Positions 5,125-5,509 of a stretch of 5,509 nt of DNA are shown piece after piece. Location of the stretch: assembly GCA_934247855.1 (NCBI GenBank), contig CAKQKA010000101.1, positions 1 to 5,509 of the forward strand. Direction: 5' to 3'. The position numbers were made by a program, and so were the translations under genes. Each line of letters starts with the position of its first letter. The first letter of the stretch is position 1. The notes under the pieces are model-generated. The model saw only the letters and a program-made list of their open reading frames with translations. It ran no database searches and was not told the DNA's origin. This stretch comes from an uncultured Clostridia bacterium. Lineage in GTDB: Bacteria; Bacillota; Clostridia; Christensenellales; Borkfalkiaceae.

Positions 5125-5509
5125 TTACTTAATTTCGGTAACAGGACCGGCTTTAACGAGAGCTTTGCCGTGTTCGTTGGTTTCGTATTTAACGAAGTTC
5201 TTAACGAATCTTCCTGCGAGGTCTTTAGCCTTGTTTTCCCATTCGCTTGCATCGGCATAAGTGTCGCGCGGGTCGAGAATTGCGGGGTTAACGCCGGGCA
5301 GTTCGGTGGGTACTTCAAAGTTGAAGTAAGGAATGGTCTTAGTGGGAGCTTCGTTGATAGCGCCGCTTAAGATTGCGTCGATGATACCACGGGTATCCTT
5401 AATGGAAATACGCTTGCCCGTTCCGTTCCAGCCGGTGTTGACGAGGTAAGCCTTGGCTCCGCTCATCTTCATCTTCTTAACCAACTCTTCGGCATATTTG
5501 GTGGGGTGG
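5125..5509 (-). CDS. pckA: Phosphoenolpyruvate carboxykinase (ATP), C-terminal part, cut by the window edge
   Basis: The reading frame enters from the right edge (first whole codon at 5508..5506) and ends at TAA (5127..5125), giving the last 127 residues of a protein normally about 530-540 long. It catalyses oxaloacetate + ATP to phosphoenolpyruvate + CO2 + ADP, in gluconeogenesis or, in some anaerobes, in the CO2-fixing direction. The fragment begins HPTKYAEEL, then shows the highly conserved AYLVNTGWNGTGKRISIKDT block (fragment residues 20-39). The R-I...T residues of this block correspond to the adenine-binding Arg449, Ile450 and Thr455 of the E. coli enzyme. PTELPGVNPAILDPRDTY follows, and the protein ends in an AGPVTEIK tail. 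This marks the ATP type, not the GTP type. The start, Walker-type P-loop and metal ligands lie outside the window. A TTG codon at 5484..5482 is internal and not a start. Confidence 0.96.
   Translation of the reverse strand, partial: HPTKYAEELVKKMKMSGAKAYLVNTGWNGTGKRISIKDTRGIIDAILSGAINEAPTKTIPYFNFEVPTELPGVNPAILDPRDTYADASEWENKAKDLAGRFVKNFVKYETNEHGKALVKAGPVTEIK

Overview
The window reads as chromosomal DNA from a low-to-mid GC Firmicute, most likely an uncultured clostridial lineage. The lepA-hemW order is the classic Firmicutes arrangement, although the hrcA-grpE-dnaK-dnaJ genes that often follow hemW are absent here. An ATP-type phosphoenolpyruvate carboxykinase lies at the right edge. The taxonomic call is inference from gene content and style, not from a marker phylogeny.

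Layout. Positions 1-351 are non-coding apart from a possible divergent gene start at the extreme left edge (minus strand). This stretch holds a 14-nt perfect palindrome, a degenerate 51-61 bp direct repeat with a LacI-type operator-like core in each copy, a strong sigma-A-type promoter for lepA (TTGATT, 17 bp, TATAAT) and a stem-loop in the lepA leader. lepA (elongation factor 4) occupies 352-2166 and is followed by a GC-rich hairpin. A 157-bp spacer leads to hemW (2324-3433), a radical-SAM heme chaperone. hemW converges on a MATE-family efflux gene (3520-4917, minus) and the two share one bidirectional terminator. Upstream of the MATE gene, a 207-bp spacer carries inverted repeats and a bidirectional terminator. 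The last gene is the C-terminal quarter of pckA (5125-5509, minus), cut by the window edge.

How the genes work together. lepA and hemW are same-strand housekeeping genes (ribosome function; heme delivery). The MATE transporter and pckA are both on the minus strand but separated by a strong terminator, so they look like separate units. I see no metabolic link between the MATE gene and its neighbours.

The most unusual signal is not a gene. A 19-nt sequence, GNCGATAATCGACYTATAG (copy 2 differs only in having G at the third base of the GCC start), occurs four times, only in intergenic DNA and in both orientations. Each copy is followed by 5 variable bases and a pyrimidine/T run, and three copies are preceded by ATAAAW. 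One copy lies beside the hemW ribosome-binding site, one forms the apex of the shared hemW/MATE terminator, and one abuts a 12-bp inverted repeat upstream of the MATE gene. I do not recognise this element from any described family. It is the best candidate here for something undescribed.
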